A stretch of 64,000 bases of DNA from Actinomadura alba (GTDB lineage: Bacteria > Actinomycetota > Actinomycetes > Streptosporangiales > Streptosporangiaceae): positions 186,001 through 250,000 of the forward strand of contig NZ_JABVEC010000003.1 in the NCBI RefSeq assembly GCF_014323705.1, read 5' to 3'. A program made the position numbers and the translations under genes. The notes beneath the pieces were generated by a model. That model did no database searches and was not told the origin of the DNA. It was given only the letters and a program-made list of their open reading frames with translations. Positions within the stretch are counted from its first letter, which is position 1. Each line of letters opens with the position of its first letter. Of the stretch, positions 8,968-17,134 are shown piece after piece.

Positions 8968-9019
8968 ATCACGCGCTGATATGGCCTTAACCGGCCCAGC
9001 TCGTCCCATTGGCCAGAAA

Positions 9020-9118
9020 CTGTGTACCAGGACACAGAAGGCGCGCGACATCAGCGCTAAGAGTGGGACGGGTGTGTCGGCGGCTCATCATGATCCGAGC
9101 CGGCATGCTCCCCGACAC
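9020..9118 (+). promoter_or_regulatory. Structured leader ahead of the cyclase-like gene
   Basis: A TGTGT/ACACA hairpin lies at 9020-9035. A two-part stem follows: outer arms 9074-9080 and 9112-9118 (GTGTCGG/CCGACAC) enclose inner arms 9081-9086 and 9097-9102 (CGGCTC/GAGCCG). This folded element ends 34 bases before the start codon at 9153. Its function is unknown. It could terminate the DUF3145 transcript or control translation of the next gene. Confidence 0.45.
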
Positions 9119-9152
9119 CGACGCGACATGCCCGAATGCCTGAGGAGCCCTC

Positions 9153-9887
9153 ATGCCGAAGCGGCCCTTGGATCGGTTCACCATAGACATCGGCGGAGAC
9201 GTGACCGGCCAGGTCATCGCGGGCCACGGCAACACCGCGCACCTCGGCCGGGCCGAGCCGACCGGTCCCGGTGCGGCGTCCGGTGCGGCAGGCACCGGCG
9301 GCGAGGACCGGCCGCCCGGCAAGGGCGTGGGCCGGGTGATCGTCGTGGCCGACGTACAGGGCTCGGGGCGGCCGGCGACCAGCCGGCAGCGGCTCCGCAT
9401 GCGCCAGGACCTCTCCCGGGTCTTCCGGGCCGGCGCGGACGCCCTCGGCCGCCCCCTGGACGACCTCGACCCGGCCGACCGCGGGGACGGCCTGCGGCTG
9501 GTCGTGTCACCCGAGACCGTGTCGCCGGCCGACCTGCTGGACGTGTTCATCGTGACGATCGCGGCCGCGCTCCGCGAGCACGCGGAGGCCTCGAGCGCCG
9601 CCGCCCGGCTGAGGCTCCGCATCGCCGTGCACTTCGGCTTCGTCGACGGCACCGCGGACGGCTGGTCGGGCGAGCCCCTCGTGCACACGGCGCGGCTGGT
9701 CGACGCCGAAGAGGTCAAGCGCACGCTCGCGGACAGCGAGGACGCCTGCCTGGCGCTCGTCGTGTCCGACGACTTCCACCGGGCCATCGTCGGCAACGGC
9801 TACGCGCACGCCGGACCCACGGAGTACGACCGGGTCGACGTGGCCGAGAAGGAGACCTCGTCGCACGCCTGGGTGCGGCTCATCTGA
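9153..9887 (+). CDS. Nucleotidyl-cyclase-like domain protein
   Basis: This 244-residue protein begins with a Gly-rich motif, IGGDVTGQVIAGHGNTAHLG, of a type often seen at the N-termini of actinobacterial signalling proteins. It continues with a class III cyclase-like core: VIVVADVQGSGR (first strand), DRGDGLRLVVSPE (the GDG hairpin), LRLRIAVHFGFVDG and GEPLVHTARLVDAEEVKR. The usual second metal-binding Asp is not clear, so activity is uncertain. There is no membrane segment. GAGGAG lies at 9141-9146. It could be a nucleotide sensor or degenerate cyclase. The partner is not identified. Confidence 0.65.
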   Translation: MPKRPLDRFTIDIGGDVTGQVIAGHGNTAHLGRAEPTGPGAASGAAGTGGEDRPPGKGVGRVIVVADVQGSGRPATSRQRLRMRQDLSRVFRAGADALGRPLDDLDPADRGDGLRLVVSPETVSPADLLDVFIVTIAAALREHAEASSAAARLRLRIAVHFGFVDGTADGWSGEPLVHTARLVDAEEVKRTLADSEDACLALVVSDDFHRAIVGNGYAHAGPTEYDRVDVAEKETSSHAWVRLI

Positions 9888-9970
9888 CGACGACGGACCG
9901 CGCCCGTTGCCCTGTCCCGGCCCGCCGCGGGCACTCTCGCGGGCGTCCGCGGCCCGTCGGCGGCCCGGCG

Positions 9971-10801
9971 TCAGAACTCGCCGACTGCCACGGGATGGGC
10001 GGGGTCGGCGATCCAGTTCGACCAGGAGCCGATGTAAAGGGCGGCCGGGACCCCGGCGACGGTGAGTGCGAGGATCTCGTGCGCCGCCGTGACACCCGAG
10101 CCGCAATAGACGCCGACGTCGGCCGCGTCGGTCGCGCCCAACTCGGCGAAGCGCTCGCGCAGCAGCTCCGGGGGCAGGAAGCGGCCGTCGACGCCGACAT
10201 TGCCCAGCGTGGGGGCGTTCACCGCGCCGGGGATGTGCCCGGCGACCGGGTCGACCGGCTCGACCTCGCCCCGGTAGCGCTCGGCCGCCCGCGCGTCGAG
10301 CAGCACTCCGCTCTTGGCGAGCGTCGCGGCCCCGTCGGCGTCGAGCGCCGGCAGCCGCCCGGGCCGGGCGGTGAAGTCTCCCGGCGGCACCTCGGGTTCG
10401 CCGGTGGTCACGGGCCGCCCGGCGTCGACCCAGGCGCGGTAACCGCCGTCGAGGACCCTCACCCGGTCGTGCCCGAAGTACCGCAGGGTCCACCACAGCC
10501 GGGCGGCCGCGGTCGAGTCCGCGTCGTCGTAGGCGACGACCAGCCGATCGGCGCTGACCCCGGCGCGCCGCATCGCCGCCGTGAACGCCTCGGCCGTGGG
10601 CAGCGGATGCCTGCCGAGCACTCCGGGCGGGCCGGCCAGATCCTCGTCGAGGTCGACGAATGCCGCGCCCGGCAGGTGACCCCGGCGGTAGGCCTCGATG
10701 CCCCGGGGGCCGGCCAGATGCCAGCGTACGTCGAGAAGGATCGGCGGCCGCTCGTCCGTGAGCGCCTGGGCGAGAGTCTGGACATTGATGAGTGGATGCA
10801 C
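9971..10801 (-). CDS. Thiosulfate/3-mercaptopyruvate sulfurtransferase (rhodanese)
   Basis: The 276-residue protein has two rhodanese domains. The first is inactive, with ILLDVRW and RRGHLPGAAFVDLD (about residues 1-125). The second is active and carries the Cys233 loop CGSGVTA, preceded by LDARAAERYRGE and GHIPGAVNAP. CGSGVTA is typical of mercaptopyruvate/thiosulfate sulfurtransferases. I chose GTG 10801 because homology begins there; the open frame extends to 10888 across low-complexity sequence. It follows the phosphodiesterase-like gene on the same strand, after a 132-bp gap containing short direct repeats (CCTGACACGG and CCGGGCACG types). Confidence 0.9.
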   Translation of the reverse strand: MHPLINVQTLAQALTDERPPILLDVRWHLAGPRGIEAYRRGHLPGAAFVDLDEDLAGPPGVLGRHPLPTAEAFTAAMRRAGVSADRLVVAYDDADSTAAARLWWTLRYFGHDRVRVLDGGYRAWVDAGRPVTTGEPEVPPGDFTARPGRLPALDADGAATLAKSGVLLDARAAERYRGEVEPVDPVAGHIPGAVNAPTLGNVGVDGRFLPPELLRERFAELGATDAADVGVYCGSGVTAAHEILALTVAGVPAALYIGSWSNWIADPAHPVAVGEF

Positions 10802-10933
10802 ATCGCCAGTCTGAACCCTGACGGATCGATGTGGGAGAGCCAGTGCCCCCGTCGCCCGATCCGGCCATGTCCTGACACGGCCTGACACGGCCGGGCACGA
10901 CCGGGCACGGCCGCCCGGCGGATTCGCCCGCCG

Positions 10934-12052
10934 TCAGGCCGGCGGGCTGAGGAGGGGCACCAGCTGCTCGGCCGGCGTCATCGATCCGTGCATGCCGACC
11001 AGCCTGGATTCGGTCGGCTCGGCCCTGGTCGCGACGACCGCGAGGTCACCGTACGGCACCGCGAGCACGTCGCCGATGCGCGGCAGCAGTCCCTCGGCCA
11101 CCGGGCCGAACCAGCCGGCCGCCACCGCCTCTTCGCGCGAGTGGACCCAGGCTCGATCGCCGACCAGTTCCCGCCAGGTGGCGAGGACGTCCGGCACCGC
11201 TCCCGGCTCGGTGTAGACGTGCCGGGCGCGCGCCTCGCCGCCGAGCAGCGCGACGCCCTCGCGGAGGGCCGGCACCTCGTCCACGTCGATCCGCTCGGCC
11301 GGGTTGACCATCCCGTGATCGGCGGTGACGTACAACGCCGCGCCCGCCGGGAGGACCTCGGCGAGCCGTTCGGCCAGCAGGTCCACGAACCGAAGCTGGT
11401 GCCGCCAAGCGGGCGATCCCGCGCCGTACCAGTGCCCGGTGGAGTCCAGATCCGGGTGATAGACGGTCACGTACGCGCGGTCGCCCCGGCGCAGCGCGTA
11501 CTCCGCCCGCGCGACGAGCTGGCCGAGGCTCTCGGCGGCGAGGTAGTCGGCTCCGCGGTTCACCGCGCGGGACAGCCCGCTGTCCTTGAGCCGGCCCGAC
11601 GCCACGTAGGCGACGCTCACGCCGGCCTCCGCCGCCCGTTCGTAGGCCGTCGGGGCGGGCTGGAAGATCATCGGATCGACCTCGTCGGGCCACTTGAGGC
11701 AGTTCAGCAGCCGGCCGGTCTCGGGATTGCGGATCTGGTAGCCGAGGAGCCCGTGCATGGCCGGGCTCAGCCCGGTGCCGAGCGAACCGAGGCTCGTCAC
11801 GGTGGTCGCGGGGAAACCCGCCGTCAGCGGCCGGCCGGAGAGCGAGGACAGGTACGGCGCCTGTTCCGGATGAGCGCGCAGCAGCTCCCAGCCGAGGCCG
11901 TCGATGAGCAGCACGCAGGCACGCGGCAGCTCGGGAAGTCCCAGGACGTCACGACCGCCGGGAACCCCCAGGGCCGCCAGAAGGGACGGCGCGAGGTCGG
12001 AGAGTGCCCCCGACCCGTAGCGTGGAATGGAAGGAGGTGCCACTGCGTTCAT
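10934..12052 (-). CDS. Alkaline phosphatase superfamily protein (nucleotide pyrophosphatase/phosphodiesterase-like)
   Basis: This 372-residue metalloenzyme has the phosphodiesterase/AlkP fold. The metal site and nucleophile are visible: LLIDGLG (Asp), FPATTVTSLGSLGTG (Thr nucleophile), YHPDLDSTGHWYG (Asp and His), VTADHGM (Asp-His) and GMHGSM (His). It probably hydrolyses a phosphodiester or nucleotide-like substrate; the exact substrate is unknown. No signal peptide is evident, so it is likely cytoplasmic. It lies 86 bp after DUF5998 on the same strand, a pairing seen in other actinobacteria, and before the sulfurtransferase. Confidence 0.88.
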   Translation of the reverse strand: MNAVAPPSIPRYGSGALSDLAPSLLAALGVPGGRDVLGLPELPRACVLLIDGLGWELLRAHPEQAPYLSSLSGRPLTAGFPATTVTSLGSLGTGLSPAMHGLLGYQIRNPETGRLLNCLKWPDEVDPMIFQPAPTAYERAAEAGVSVAYVASGRLKDSGLSRAVNRGADYLAAESLGQLVARAEYALRRGDRAYVTVYHPDLDSTGHWYGAGSPAWRHQLRFVDLLAERLAEVLPAGAALYVTADHGMVNPAERIDVDEVPALREGVALLGGEARARHVYTEPGAVPDVLATWRELVGDRAWVHSREEAVAAGWFGPVAEGLLPRIGDVLAVPYGDLAVVATRAEPTESRLVGMHGSMTPAEQLVPLLSPPA

Positions 12053-12138
12053 CCGCCACCTTCACACGAGGTCCGCACGGGGGTCGGGGTCGGGGTCGAA
12101 GGCGGCGCCGGGCCCACTCCGCGCTCAGCGCGCCGCCC

Positions 12139-12732
12139 TCAGGTCCGGGCCGTGGCCTCGGAGAGGGCGCGCGAGAAGGCGAGGACCTGGGCGACCGCCT
12201 CGCCGCCGTCGGCCGCCTCGCTGACCCGCAGCAACAGGTCGTCGGCGGTGAGGCTGCCGGTGTAGCCGTGATCGGCCTCACACGACTCGTCCCCGCAGGT
12301 CGCCGGCTCCATGTCGACATGGGCGATCGCCCCCCAGCCGATCGTGAGAACCGCCTCGTTGGGCGGCATGCCCGGAACGTACGACGCCGGTTCCTGCACC
12401 ACCCGGGTCAGCGCCACCGACCGGATGCGGTTCAGCGGGACCGCCTCGGTCGTCGTGGAGGCGTGTGGATGCGGCATCGTCTCGCCGGGGGGATGTTCAT
12501 CCGTATGGCAGACCAGCAGCCTGGACGGCGACAGCACGAGGACGGTCACATGCCGCCGTACCTCCATCGCCGGATCGAATGTCGCCTCATGGTGGATGAC
12601 GTAGGCGATTACCTGCTCGGTACCGACCGCGGACTCGACCGCGTCCGCGACCAGGGCGGGGTAGTACCCGCTGCGCTCGATCGCCGTGCGCAATCCCTGA
12701 GCGGTCGCTCGGGTTTCCCTCATGCACCCCAT
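12139..12732 (-). CDS. DUF5998 family protein
   Basis: The 197-residue protein matches the actinobacterial DUF5998 family: RTAIERSGYYPALVADAVES near the N-terminus, YVIHHEATFDPAMEVRRHVT, LVCHTDEHPP and a CGDESCEADHGYTG segment with two Cys that could bind metal or form a disulfide. Its function is unknown. ATG 12732 is used; ATG 12723 is an equally plausible start. It probably forms a transcription unit with the phosphodiesterase-like gene downstream. The upstream stretch 12842-12868 holds three copies of a GAGACCCCGAC-type repeat. Confidence 0.85.
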   Translation of the reverse strand: MGCMRETRATAQGLRTAIERSGYYPALVADAVESAVGTEQVIAYVIHHEATFDPAMEVRRHVTVLVLSPSRLLVCHTDEHPPGETMPHPHASTTTEAVPLNRIRSVALTRVVQEPASYVPGMPPNEAVLTIGWGAIAHVDMEPATCGDESCEADHGYTGSLTADDLLLRVSEAADGGEAVAQVLAFSRALSEATART

Positions 12733-12880
12733 CCTGCCCTGTCCCGGGTGTTACGCGCACATGGACGGCAACGGCGCGGCCGCGCAGGCCTCAGGCCGCC
12801 GATCTTGGGTAAGGGAGGGTAGCCGACGTCGAGTCCCGGATGAGACCCCGACGAGACCCCGACGAGAGAGGTGCATTGCC

Positions 12881-13336
12881 GTGAACATGCCCGGCGCGTC
12901 ATCACACCTGCGCGAGCCGCCCAAGCCGCCCGGCCCGCCGCCGATCCCGCCGACCGAGCCGCCGGTGCGCCCGCCCGGGCCGAGCCCCCAGCCGCCCGGA
13001 CCGGGCCCGGCACCCGGCCCTGGGCCGGTGCCCGAACCACCGCCCAGCCCCGTGCCACCGGAGCCGACGCCCTCGCCGCCACCTGGGCCCGGCCCCGAGC
13101 CCGTCCCACCCGGCCGGCCGAGGCCCGAGCCCGAGCCGCCGCCCAGCCCCGTGCCACCGACCCCCGACCCCGTCCCGCCCCCGCCCGCCGACCAGCGCCC
13201 CGACCAGCGCCCCGGGCGGCACGGAAGGGCCGAGGGCTCGGCGGTCACTGGCCGGGGCCTCGCAGGCGACGGGGGCCGCGCTCGGGGCGCGGGCCGGCCG
13301 GCCGAGCCAGTGTCAGGGTCGCGCCTGTCACGGTGA
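12881..13336 (+). CDS. Proline-rich small protein (doubtful)
   Basis: A possible 151-residue protein dominated by PPGP, PEPP and PSPVPP repeats over residues about 10-115, with an Arg/Gly-rich tail. The GTG at 12881 follows GAGAGAGG at 12864-12871. It overlaps the 3' end of the convergent GNAT/ligase gene by 92 bp. In repeats this rich in C and G both strands stay open: a Gly-rich frame covers 12751-13248 on the other strand, so coding potential is hard to judge. No recognised domain or signal peptide. Confidence 0.35.
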   Translation: MNMPGASSHLREPPKPPGPPPIPPTEPPVRPPGPSPQPPGPGPAPGPGPVPEPPPSPVPPEPTPSPPPGPGPEPVPPGRPRPEPEPPPSPVPPTPDPVPPPPADQRPDQRPGRHGRAEGSAVTGRGLAGDGGRARGAGRPAEPVSGSRLSR

Positions 13337-15941
13337 CCCCGGAGGGTGCCGCCACGACCGGATCGAGCTCCAGGCGCGCTACCTCGGGCAGATCGTCGGC
13401 GAGCCGGGACACGCGCAGCAGCAGGTCCTCGACCGCGTCGACGTCGACGGGTTCGGCACCGCGGTGGCCGAACAGCAGCGGGGCGGAGCGCACCGCACGT
13501 ACGAGTTCGGCGGCCTCGACGTCGGTCAGCGGAGCGAGCCGGTAGGCCCGGTCGTCCAGAAGGGCGGCGGTGGCCCCCGACAGCCCGAACGACACCACGG
13601 CGCCGAAGGAGGGGTCCTCCCGCGTGACGATCCGCGCCTCGATGCCCGGCGGACCGGCCGGCGAGCCCGAGGCGGCGACGGTGATGCCGTAGCAGGACAG
13701 GAGCGCCTGGACGTCGGCGGGCTCGACGGCCACCTGACCGGCCACGTGACTGATCACGGGACGGGCCACCGGACCGGCTTCAGGACCGTCCTCGGGACCG
13801 GCCGGGCTCTCCGCGTTCGCTGGGCGGTCGGCCTCGGCCGCCGTGAGCAGCCGTTCCACGAGCGCCCGGGCCCTCCTCCGGCCGGCCGGGTCCCGCTCGG
13901 GCAGCCGTCCCGTGGGCCTCCGCCGCCACGCGGCGTAGCGCATGACGTACGCGAGAGCGCGCACGGCGTCCTCCGGCGTGGCATACGACGGGATCGAGCC
14001 GGGGCCCGCCAGCGCGTCCGGCCCGCAGATCCGCAGCTCGGCCGGCAGGCCCACCAGGCCGAGATAGGTGGCGACGATGGGCTTGCGGCTCCCGGCGGCA
14101 AGACCCGTGATCGCCTGCGCCACGGTCTTCACCCGGGAGTCCCCGCCCCGTCCGTTCCCACCGGGTCCGCTCCCACCGGGTCCGTTCCCACCGGATCCGC
14201 TCCCACCAGGTCCGCCTGCGGCCTTTCCGTCTCCGCCGTCCGCAGGCGCGGATGATCCGGTGGCCGGCTCGGTACCGCCCATGATCGGCGGGGTGTAGAC
14301 GGTGAGGACGGCGTCGACGGACTCGTCCGCGAGCGCGTCGGCCAGGGCCGCCTCGTACTCCCCCGCCCCCGCCCTCGGGCCCAGGTCGACGGGCTGGAGC
14401 GGTTCGAGGCCCAGCGTGGCGGCGGCATCCAGGGCGAGCAGGCCGAGCGAGTCGGAGTTGTCGATGATCGCGATCCGCTCTCCGGCGGGAAGCGGCTGGT
14501 ATGCGAGAAGCTGCGCCACGTCGAACAGCTCGGACAGGCCCTCCACCCGGATCACCCCGGCCTGCGCGAACAGCGCGCTGACCGCGTGGTCGGGCAGCGT
14601 CAGCGCGCGTACCGCATGACCGAGCGGCACCCCCTGTGTCGTACGGCCCGACTTCACCGCCACGATCGGCTTCTTGCGGCTCAGCCGGCGGGCGAGCCGG
14701 GTGAACTTGCGCGGGTTGCCGATCGACTCCAGGTAGAGCAGCACGGCGGTGGTGGCGGGGTCCTCCTCCCAGTACTGCATGAGGTCGTTGCCGGACACGT
14801 CCGCCCGATTGCCCGCGGAGACGAAGGTCGACAGGCCGATGCCGCGCTCGGCGGTGCGCTGCAGGATCGCGATGCCGAGCGCGCCGGACTGGGAGAAGAA
14901 CCCGACCGGCCCGCGGCCCGGCATGGTCGGGGCGAGGGTCGCGTTGAGCCGTACGCCCGGGTCGGTGTTGGCGATGCCGAGGCAGTTCGGACCCACGACC
15001 CGCATCCCCTGCGCGCGGGCCAGCCGTACGAGCTCCTCCTGCCGGGCCCGGCCGCCGGCGCCCGTCTCGGCGAAGCCCGCGGACACCACCACGAGCCCGT
15101 GCACGCCCTTGCCCGCGCTCTGCTCGACCACCTCGTGCACGGCGCCCGCGGGCACGGCGACCACGACCAGGTCGACGTCGCCGGCGATGTCGAGCACCGT
15201 CGGGTGGGCGCGGACCCCGGCAACGGCCGTCGCGGTCGGGTGCACCGGGTAGACCGGGCCGGAGAAGTCCCCGCCGAGCAGATGCCGCAGCACGGTCCGG
15301 CCGACGCTGTGCGCCTCCCGGCCGGCGCCGACCACCGCCACGGATCGAGGGAACAGCAGCCGCTGGATCGACCGCGCCTCGGCCCGGTGCTCGCGCGCCG
15401 TCATCACCTCGATGGAGGTCTCGGTGGGCTCGAGATCCAGGCTGAGCCGGATGACGCCGTCCTCGAACCGCTGCTCGGCCTGGTAGCCGGCATCGCGGAA
15501 GATCTTGGCCATCCGGCGGTTGTCCGGCAGCACGTGAGCCAGGAAACGGCGCACGCCGCGCTCGCGGGCGGCGGCGGCGATGTGCTCCAGCAGCACCGAG
15601 CCGAGCCCCCGGCCCTGGTGGGCGTCCTCGACGAGGAACGCGACCTCCGCCACCCCCGGCTCCTCGCGGAGTTTGTCGTACCGCACGACCGCGAGCATCG
15701 AGTCGCCGACCGTGGCGATCAGCGCCGCCCGGTCGTCGTGGTCCAGGGTCGTGAAATGAACGATCTCGCGCTCGGACAGCCGGGGCCGCGGCCCGAAGAA
15801 ACGGTAGTAGATCGATTCCGGGGACAGCCGGGCGTAGAAGGAACGCAACGATTCGGCATCATCGCTCCGGATCGGGCGCAGATGGGCGGTGCCCCCGTCC
15901 GCGAGGACGACATCCGCCTCCCAATGATCCGGATAGTTCAC
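13245..15941 (-). CDS. GNAT acetyltransferase fused to NDP-forming acyl-CoA synthetase
   Basis: An 898-residue fusion. The N-terminal GNAT domain (about residues 1-165) has the acetyl-CoA loop DAHQGRGLGSVLLEHIA. A CoA-binding/ligase region follows (FPRSVAVVGAGREAHSVG, VGPNCLGIANT, GFFSQSGALG, SAGNRADVSGND), then an ATP-grasp-like C-terminal part (about 690-898). Actinobacterial proteins of this build are PatA-type protein lysine acetyltransferases, some with a degenerate synthetase half. The His of the NDP-forming step (GHAV) is present. A Gly/Ser/Asn-rich linker encoded by tandem repeats interrupts the synthetase part at about 14151-14210. The GTG start at 15941 coincides with the beginning of homology. 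Confidence 0.9.
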   Translation of the reverse strand: MNYPDHWEADVVLADGGTAHLRPIRSDDAESLRSFYARLSPESIYYRFFGPRPRLSEREIVHFTTLDHDDRAALIATVGDSMLAVVRYDKLREEPGVAEVAFLVEDAHQGRGLGSVLLEHIAAAARERGVRRFLAHVLPDNRRMAKIFRDAGYQAEQRFEDGVIRLSLDLEPTETSIEVMTAREHRAEARSIQRLLFPRSVAVVGAGREAHSVGRTVLRHLLGGDFSGPVYPVHPTATAVAGVRAHPTVLDIAGDVDLVVVAVPAGAVHEVVEQSAGKGVHGLVVVSAGFAETGAGGRARQEELVRLARAQGMRVVGPNCLGIANTDPGVRLNATLAPTMPGRGPVGFFSQSGALGIAILQRTAERGIGLSTFVSAGNRADVSGNDLMQYWEEDPATTAVLLYLESIGNPRKFTRLARRLSRKKPIVAVKSGRTTQGVPLGHAVRALTLPDHAVSALFAQAGVIRVEGLSELFDVAQLLAYQPLPAGERIAIIDNSDSLGLLALDAAATLGLEPLQPVDLGPRAGAGEYEAALADALADESVDAVLTVYTPPIMGGTEPATGSSAPADGGDGKAAGGPGGSGSGGNGPGGSGPGGNGRGGDSRVKTVAQAITGLAAGSRKPIVATYLGLVGLPAELRICGPDALAGPGSIPSYATPEDAVRALAYVMRYAAWRRRPTGRLPERDPAGRRRARALVERLLTAAEADRPANAESPAGPEDGPEAGPVARPVISHVAGQVAVEPADVQALLSCYGITVAASGSPAGPPGIEARIVTREDPSFGAVVSFGLSGATAALLDDRAYRLAPLTDVEAAELVRAVRSAPLLFGHRGAEPVDVDAVEDLLLRVSRLADDLPEVARLELDPVVAAPSGVTVTGATLTLARPAGPRPERGPRRLRGPGQ
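14151..14210. repeat. Tandem 30-bp repeat inside the GNAT/ligase gene
   Basis: Two 30-base units (14151-14180 and 14181-14210) match at 28 of 30 positions, and each is itself a doublet of a 15-base unit. They encode a Gly-rich linker (repeats of the GGNGPGGSGP type) in frame, so copy-number change would alter linker length in steps of five residues. Confidence 0.8.
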
Positions 15942-16122
15942 CCGCCAAAGAGTAGGGGACCCGAGATGTCCGATCTGCCACCATTGGAGTCCGGAGGTTC
16001 GGTCAGAGTTCCGGGTTTCGCTGCGCGTTCGAGACCTCATCGGGGGGGCTGAGCTGTTACGGTCGACCACACGTCCCCGGAGGAGCTGTCAACCGGGCCG
16101 TGTCAATCGAGGTGATGACATC

Positions 16123-17016
16123 ATGACGCGCGTGGTCGTGATCGGTGATCTCATGACCGATGCCGTTGCGCGAGCCGCGTTGCCCCTGGCCAAGGGCAGT
16201 GACACGCCGGCCGCTGTGACCATGCACGGCGGCGGGTCCGGGGCGAACGTGGCCGCCTGGCTCGCGGTCGAAGGGGTCGATGCCGCCTTCGTCGGGCGCC
16301 GTGGCTCCGACATCGCCGGCCGGAACCGGGATATGGAGCTGATGGGGTACGGCATCGACGCCCGCCTCGTCATGGACGCCGAGCGCCCGACCGGCACCTG
16401 CGTGGTGCTCGTGACCCACAAGGGCGACCGGACCATGCTCTCCGACCCGGGTGCCAACGCCGCGCTCCTGCCCGAGGACATCCCGCACGACCTGTTCGCG
16501 GCCGGCTCGCATCTGCACCTGTCCGGCTACTCCCTGCTCAACGAGGGGTCCCGGAAGGCGGCGCTGCATGCCCTCGGCATGGCGCGCAAGACCCAGATGT
16601 CGATCTCGATCGACGGTGGATCCGCCGCCCCGCTAAAGCGGGTGGGTGCCGAGCCGTTCCTCGAGTGGACGCAGGGCGCGCGGCTGCTGATGATCAACGC
16701 CGCTCAGGCCGAAGTGCTGACCGGGCGTGACGTGCCCGCCCAGGCGGCGAAGGTGCTCACGGCGTGGTATCCGCAGGTCGTCATCAAGATGGGTGAGGAC
16801 GGCGCGCTGTGGTACACCAACGGGCGGCCCGAGCCGATCCAGGTACCCGCCGAACCGCTGAACAAGATCATGGATGGCACCGGTGCGGGTGACGCGTTCT
16901 GCGCCGGCTTCCTTCCGCCGTGGCTCGACGGCAAGCCCCCGGCCGAGGCGCTCGCCGCGGGCTGCCGGCTGGCCGCGGCCGCCATGGGCGAGATCGGCGC
17001 CCGCCCCGGACTCTGA
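16123..17016 (+). CDS. PfkB-family sugar/nucleoside kinase
   Basis: A 297-residue PfkB/ribokinase-fold protein. The N-terminal GDLMTDAV and HGGGSGANVAAWLA match the substrate-site signature, and MDGTGAGDAFCAGFL is the C-terminal signature with the catalytic Asp (GAGD). It would phosphorylate a sugar or nucleoside with ATP; the substrate is not clear. The ATG at 16123 has GAGGTGATG just upstream. It is divergent from the GNAT/ligase gene, with a 181-bp shared promoter region. Downstream is a perfect 17-bp tandem duplication. Confidence 0.9.
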   Translation: MTRVVVIGDLMTDAVARAALPLAKGSDTPAAVTMHGGGSGANVAAWLAVEGVDAAFVGRRGSDIAGRNRDMELMGYGIDARLVMDAERPTGTCVVLVTHKGDRTMLSDPGANAALLPEDIPHDLFAAGSHLHLSGYSLLNEGSRKAALHALGMARKTQMSISIDGGSAAPLKRVGAEPFLEWTQGARLLMINAAQAEVLTGRDVPAQAAKVLTAWYPQVVIKMGEDGALWYTNGRPEPIQVPAEPLNKIMDGTGAGDAFCAGFLPPWLDGKPPAEALAAGCRLAAAAMGEIGARPGL

Positions 17017-17021
17017 GCCAC

Positions 17022-17055
17022 CCTGGTCTCTGATCGGCCCTGGTCTCTGATCGGC
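17022..17055. repeat. Perfect 17-bp tandem duplication
   Basis: The unit CCTGGTCTCTGATCGGC occurs twice in direct succession (17022-17038 and 17039-17055), just after the PfkB kinase stop and before the convergent DUF5753 regulator. It is intergenic and probably a replication-slippage product. Confidence 0.85.
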
Positions 17056-17134
17056 CCCAGGCTCCGGCACGCCGGCGGGCGCGGGACCGGCGTTCTCCTG
17101 GACCCTCAGGGTCGCCTAACGGCTCAAGGGACGG

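Noticed and set aside
12751..13248. A Gly-rich frame on the minus strand
   Set aside because: It is the mirror of the Pro-rich plus frame in GC-repeat sequence, has no ribosome site and starts inside the 3' end of the GNAT/ligase gene.
14586..16052. A 488-codon plus-strand frame opposite the GNAT/ligase gene
   Set aside because: Its sequence is arginine/glycine-rich shadow coding; the minus strand frame has clear domains and motifs.
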